Of a DNA stretch of 64,000 bases, positions 60,901 to 64,000 are shown piece after piece. Source of the stretch: Chitinophaga varians (GTDB taxonomy: Bacteria; Bacteroidota; Bacteroidia; Chitinophagales; Chitinophagaceae). The notes under the pieces were generated by a model. It was given only the letters and a program-made list of their open reading frames with translations. It had not been told where the DNA came from and searched no databases. The number at the start of each line of letters is the position of its first letter. The first letter of the stretch is position 1. The DNA is taken from assembly GCF_014529945.1 (NCBI RefSeq), contig NZ_JACVFB010000010.1, positions 124,001 to 188,000 on the forward strand. Reading direction: 5' to 3'. Both the position numbers and the translations under genes were made by a program.

Positions 60901-61428
60901 GTCAGAAAAGGTGCTCCTGGTGATAACGGCAGTGATAGCGCTACGTTAACAGGCTACATAGTCCCCCATGGCGATTTTAACAGAACCGGCATCCTCGCCT
61001 GGCTGAAGGAGAAACTGCCCGAATACATGATACCGTATGTGCTGGTGGCGTTGGATAAACTTCCCCTGACGGCCAACGGCAAAATTGACAAGCAGGCATT
61101 ACCCGATCCGGCGGAAGCAGACGGACTGCCGGAACATGAACACGTTGGCCCGGGTAATGAAACGGAGCAACTACTGGCAAACATCTGGCAGGAGCTGTTG
61201 GGGGTAGAACGGGTAAGTATACGTGATAATTTCTTCAGGTTGGGAGGAAACTCACTGATGGCCATCAGGTTAATTTCATCTATACATGTCGCCACCGGGC
61301 TGAGAATTCCTGTCAGGACCTTCTTTCAGCTTTCCACAATTGAGGCTTTGGCGAGGTATACCAGAATAAATTTAAATCAGCATACGGTAGATGCCTCCTA
61401 TGAGGATCTGGAAATGATAGAATTATAA
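57976..61428 (+). CDS. NRPS module 7 protein: docking-C-A-PCP, predicted Dab
   Basis: A 1,150-residue single module. Residues 1-58 are a TubC-type N-terminal docking domain (IIALLKEAGDYGIKVFFED, then NHLRVHTPDGQEI). The C domain has HHIASDG at 215-221. The adenylation code DIWEVTADDK differs from modules 1 and 6 only by Leu to Val, so Dab or a similar basic amino acid is predicted. PCP Ser1093 sits in LGGNSLMAI. The C-terminal tail ends in the acidic, hydrophobic peptide YEDLEMIEL, the kind of short motif that binds a partner's beta-hairpin docking domain. It is 30 bases after the megasynthase and 36 bases before the next NRPS gene. ATG at 57976. Confidence 0.92.
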   Translation: MAGVNLTDIIALLKEAGDYGIKVFFEDNHLRVHTPDGQEIEERILNKLRANKEQLIAYFSNHTPVEHRSAADKGIQPYDREVVKQVPLSFSQERLWFIDQLEGSISYHLPNVLRLTGTLNRAALAYALQEIVNRHEVLRTVMREEDGIPYQQVLDKGKWHISVTDDPIYQQNDQALEAYLRSLIEAPFDLQQDHMLRADLICLSADEHVLLVTLHHIASDGWSTGIIVQELVTLYQSFVEGRPANLLPLTIQYADYAIWQRENLSASVLEEKLDYWKRKLKGSGTLELPVDYVRPIIQSTRGASRRYRLQPALSAQLQAFSLQQGNTLFMTLLATFNVLLHRYSGQPDICVGSPIAGRTRQETEDLVGFFINTLVLRNQLDGDPSFISLLEQVKQTTLDAYDHQEVPFEKVVEAVAEERYLNRTPLFQVMFELQNVPEAPTLELSGLHLFQEETKYTTAQFDLTFSIRESPDGLEVLVIYGADLFNEATIDRMMAHYEQLLTAAIATPLAQISQLRMINAAEEYQLLHVFNDTQVDYPQSKTFITLFDEQVERSPEAVAVAFGTESLTYKALSARANQLAHHLRQLGVKANTLVPLCIERSPDMIIGILGIMKAGAAYVPVDLEYPAERIRYILEDCSASVVVSSSVGKQKIELAGFSNIVALDTDKELIGQQPATLPETIPDPRHLAYVIYTSGSTGKPKGVMVEHLGMLNHLFAKVNDLKITEGTVLAYTAPYTFDISVWQMFAALLGGGRTIIYSEETIFQPAELVNAIDNDGVTILELVPSYLNALLGENTRAALRQLRFLVVTGEAVSRHLLTKWFGHKDYGTIPVVNAYGPTEASDDITHYLMNDVPDYTNIPVGKPIQNMRIYVLNNEQQLCPVGVPGEIFVSGAGVARGYLNLEQLSAEKFIKDPFSKAAAARMYRTGDVGRWLPDGNIEYLGRTDDQVKIRGLRIELGEIENALQACDLVKEAIVTVRKGAPGDNGSDSATLTGYIVPHGDFNRTGILAWLKEKLPEYMIPYVLVALDKLPLTANGKIDKQALPDPAEADGLPEHEHVGPGNETEQLLANIWQELLGVERVSIRDNFFRLGGNSLMAIRLISSIHVATGLRIPVRTFFQLSTIEALARYTRINLNQHTVDASYEDLEMIEL

Positions 61429-61464
61429 TCAGCCTTTGAATTCACGCCTGTTAAAAAAATATAT

Positions 61465-64000
61465 ATGACAGTTGTTAAGTTACTGGATGTAATAGATTTA
61501 TTGGAAAGAGCCAATGATAACGGGATCAGGATATCCTTTGTTGACAATAAACTGGTAACACAAGCGCCCGTAGGAAAGAAAATTGATGCATCGCTGTTGA
61601 GGGAGCTGAAGGAAAATAAAGATCACCTGATATCCTATTTTAAAGAGCATATACAGCATGATTCGGGAATATCAATAAAAGAGAGTATTCTTTCTTCTGC
61701 GGAAAGAATAACCACAGACGTCCCCTTATCGTATAGTCAGCAACGTTTGTGGTTTGTTGATCAGCTGGAAGGCAGTGTGCAGTATCATATACCGCGGGTA
61801 TTAAGATTGAAAGGGCAGCTCCATATTGCTGCACTTGCCCGGTCGTTTCAGGCAATCATTAACCGTCATGATGTGCTTCGCACGGTGATCGCAGAGAAGG
61901 ACGGTGTGGCTTATCAGCGGGTACTGGACAGGGATGGCTGGCAGTTGGCCGTGATAGATGAGCCGGCGTATAAAGAAGATGCAACGGCGTTACGAGCTTA
62001 TCTGGAATCAGTGATCTCGGCTCCTTTTAATTTATCCGGCGACCATATGCTGCGTGCACATTTGATCTGCCTGTCGACGGATGAGTATATACTGGTGGTA
62101 ACATTGCATCATATTGCTTCGGATGCCTGGTCATTCGGCATCATTGTGCGGGAACTGACATCGTTATATCGCGCCTTCGTGGAGGGCCGAACACCTGAAT
62201 TGCCCCCGTTGCGTATTCAGTATGCAGATTATGCGATCTGGCAACGGACCTATTTATCAGGCGATATATTGGAACGGAAACTGGATTACTGGAAGCGGAA
62301 GTTATCAGGGACAGCCACCTTGCAGCTACCGGCAGATTATATGCGGCCCGCAACGCCAGGTACTAATGGAGGAAGCGTGGCGCTGAACCTCGATGCTGAT
62401 TTGTCTGTACGCATAAAGCAGCTCTCACAACAGCAGGATACTACCTTGTTTATGACCCTGCTTACTGCATTCAAAGTGTTGTTGTACCGTTACAGTGGTC
62501 AGGATGATATTTGCGTGGGATGTTCTACCGCGGAGCGCCTGCAAAAGGAGGTGGAAGAGCTGATCGGTTTCTTTGTAAATATGCTTGCCCTGCGTAGTGA
62601 TCTGAGCAATAATCCTTCTTTTGTGTCCTTGTTGCAGCAGGTAAAAGAAACTACACTGGGGGCCTACGAACACCAGGATGTTTCTTTTGAGAAAGTAGTG
62701 GAAGCAGTAGCAAAAGACCGGGAAGGAAGCAGGAACCCGTTGTTTGATATCATGTTTGTGTTGCAACAGGAGCCTGATGATCCGGAATTCCCTTTGGGTG
62801 ACGTCCTGTTGTCCGAAGAACCACTGGAAAGCAACACCACGCGGTTTGATATGGTCTTTCTGGTAATTGAACAAACGAATGATTTACGTGTAGTGGTGGA
62901 ATATAGCAGGGATTTATACAGCGAAGCGACGATAAGACGTATGATCGCTCACTTTGAGCAGTTGTTGCTGTCTGTTGTCAATAATCCTTTACAGCAGATT
63001 GGATCGTTGCAGATGCTGACTCCCGGTGAAGTACGGGAACTTACAATGCCCGGTGTCGCTGGAAATGGGAAAGCGGTGTCCATACGGGAAAAAACAATAG
63101 TCGATTTGTTTGAAGCACAGACAGACGCCACGCCCGAAGCCGTTGCCCTGAGGTTTGAAAACGACTCAATGACTTACAGGGAACTGGACGACCGGGCTAA
63201 TCAGCTGGCTCATTACCTGCGCGGTCAGGGCGTGACAGTGGACACGCCGGTGCCGGTTTGTGTGGAGAGTTCATTGGATATGATCGTTGGCATACTGGGG
63301 GTATTAAAGGCAGGAGGCGCATATGTTCCCATCGACCCGGATTTCCCTGCTGACAGGATAGCTTATATGCTGGCCGATACGCAGGCGACAACGGTAGTAA
63401 GCAGTAATGCCTGTCGGGATAAAATTCCGGCTACTGCAGCTGTTTTATCGCTGGATGGTGGTCCGGACAAAATAGCCGAATTCCCGAAAACAAGGTCGTC
63501 AGCAGTAGCGGCGCCGGAGCATCTGGTGTATGTGATCTATACATCCGGAAGCACCGGCAACCCTAAAGGGGTGATGATCACACATGGCAACCTGGCCGAT
63601 TATCTGTCTGGCTTAAAAGAAGCCCTTCCACTGAAAGATTGCCGTTCATTTGCGCTGCTATCCAGTATTGCCACCGATCTGGGTAATACGGTATTATATG
63701 GTTCCCTGCTGACAGGTGGGTGCCTGCATCTGTTCTCCAAAGCGGCCGCCAGTGATGGTGATCTGTTGCATGATTATTTTGCGCAGCAACAAATCGATTG
63801 TATCAAGATTGTACCTTCTCATTGGAAGGCATTGTCTGCTACAGGCAAATTATTGCTGCCTGTAAAAATACTGATATTCGGTGGAGAGGCATTGACAACG
63901 GCCGTAACCAATAGCATCCGGTCGTCCGGCGCCGGCTGTATGGTGGTGAATCACTATGGCCCAACGGAAACGACTATAGGGAAATTGTTGCACATCATTC
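61465..64000 (+). CDS. NRPS module 8 protein: docking-C-A..., predicted Asp (partial)
   Basis: The frame opens at ATG 61465 and runs off the right edge (845 codons visible). Residues 1-60 are a second TubC-type docking domain (LLDVIDLLERANDNGIRIS, VDNKLVTQAPVGKKI). The C domain has HHIASDA in place of HHxxxDG. The adenylation domain is complete up to motif A5; the nine readable code residues are DLTKIGHIG, the same as the Asp module 4, and long stretches are near-identical to it (SSIATDLGNTVLYG). The remaining part of this module, any further modules and the release domain lie outside the window. Confidence 0.92.
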   Translation, partial: MTVVKLLDVIDLLERANDNGIRISFVDNKLVTQAPVGKKIDASLLRELKENKDHLISYFKEHIQHDSGISIKESILSSAERITTDVPLSYSQQRLWFVDQLEGSVQYHIPRVLRLKGQLHIAALARSFQAIINRHDVLRTVIAEKDGVAYQRVLDRDGWQLAVIDEPAYKEDATALRAYLESVISAPFNLSGDHMLRAHLICLSTDEYILVVTLHHIASDAWSFGIIVRELTSLYRAFVEGRTPELPPLRIQYADYAIWQRTYLSGDILERKLDYWKRKLSGTATLQLPADYMRPATPGTNGGSVALNLDADLSVRIKQLSQQQDTTLFMTLLTAFKVLLYRYSGQDDICVGCSTAERLQKEVEELIGFFVNMLALRSDLSNNPSFVSLLQQVKETTLGAYEHQDVSFEKVVEAVAKDREGSRNPLFDIMFVLQQEPDDPEFPLGDVLLSEEPLESNTTRFDMVFLVIEQTNDLRVVVEYSRDLYSEATIRRMIAHFEQLLLSVVNNPLQQIGSLQMLTPGEVRELTMPGVAGNGKAVSIREKTIVDLFEAQTDATPEAVALRFENDSMTYRELDDRANQLAHYLRGQGVTVDTPVPVCVESSLDMIVGILGVLKAGGAYVPIDPDFPADRIAYMLADTQATTVVSSNACRDKIPATAAVLSLDGGPDKIAEFPKTRSSAVAAPEHLVYVIYTSGSTGNPKGVMITHGNLADYLSGLKEALPLKDCRSFALLSSIATDLGNTVLYGSLLTGGCLHLFSKAAASDGDLLHDYFAQQQIDCIKIVPSHWKALSATGKLLLPVKILIFGGEALTTAVTNSIRSSGAGCMVVNHYGPTETTIGKLLHII

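Overview
The window looks like a chromosomal segment of a Chitinophaga-like member of the Bacteroidota. The signs are promoter -7 elements of the form TAnnTTTG (the tRNA promoter is a full TTTG-N19-TATCTTTG), FtsX/MacB-type permeases, short Bacteroidota-style lipoproteins, a WYL regulator, a NarX/LuxR two-component pair, and a very large NRPS/PKS locus. The genus is an inference, not a measurement.

Left part (1-16 kb): mostly unrelated accessory and housekeeping genes. In order: the start of a TlpA-like secreted protein; a B12-type radical SAM protein; a fimbrillin-like lipoprotein; a protein joining YwqK/MORN-like repeats to a helical-repeat half; a decayed alpha/beta-hydrolase tail; a WYL regulator facing a RidA-like gene with a palindromic operator in front; two YdeI/OmdA-type proteins; a VOC protein; a run of hypothetical protein, 7-TM protein, histidine kinase, LuxR response regulator and ABC exporter; and a CNNM/CorC membrane protein.

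Middle (16-23.8 kb): an intact tRNA-Leu(CAG) with its own promoter and terminator, an FtsX-type permease preceded by a perfect 16-bp inverted repeat, a serine hydrolase, an AraC regulator and a lipoprotein. The segment ends at a 3' tRNA remnant followed by a tRNA-style terminator. A third tRNA 3' remnant lies at 9.1 kb. These look like tRNA-targeted integration scars and may mark the left edge of the biosynthetic island.

Right part (23.8-64 kb): a lipopeptide biosynthetic locus, all on the + strand. It starts with a free-standing methyltransferase embedded in the C-terminal subdomain of an adenylation domain, then a 3 x 85-bp tandem repeat, a CmlA-like diiron beta-hydroxylase and an aromatic amino acid hydroxylase. 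Next comes a single 9,866-residue megasynthase: FAAL-ACP-KS-AT-ACP-aminotransferase followed by six NRPS modules. Two more NRPS proteins follow, each starting with a TubC-type docking domain; the last runs off the right edge.

Working model: a fatty acid is activated by the FAAL, extended once with malonate, and the beta-keto group is transaminated to a beta-amino fatty acid (iturin/microginin logic). The chain then receives, by adenylation codes read by eye, Dab - D-Xaa - Gly - Asp - D-Thr (with an embedded FkbM-type methyltransferase) - Dab - Dab - Asp and possibly more. The two hydroxylases suggest a hydroxylated aromatic residue, with the unassigned module 2 as best candidate. No thioesterase, transporter or Dab-synthesis gene is visible, so the cluster continues to the right.
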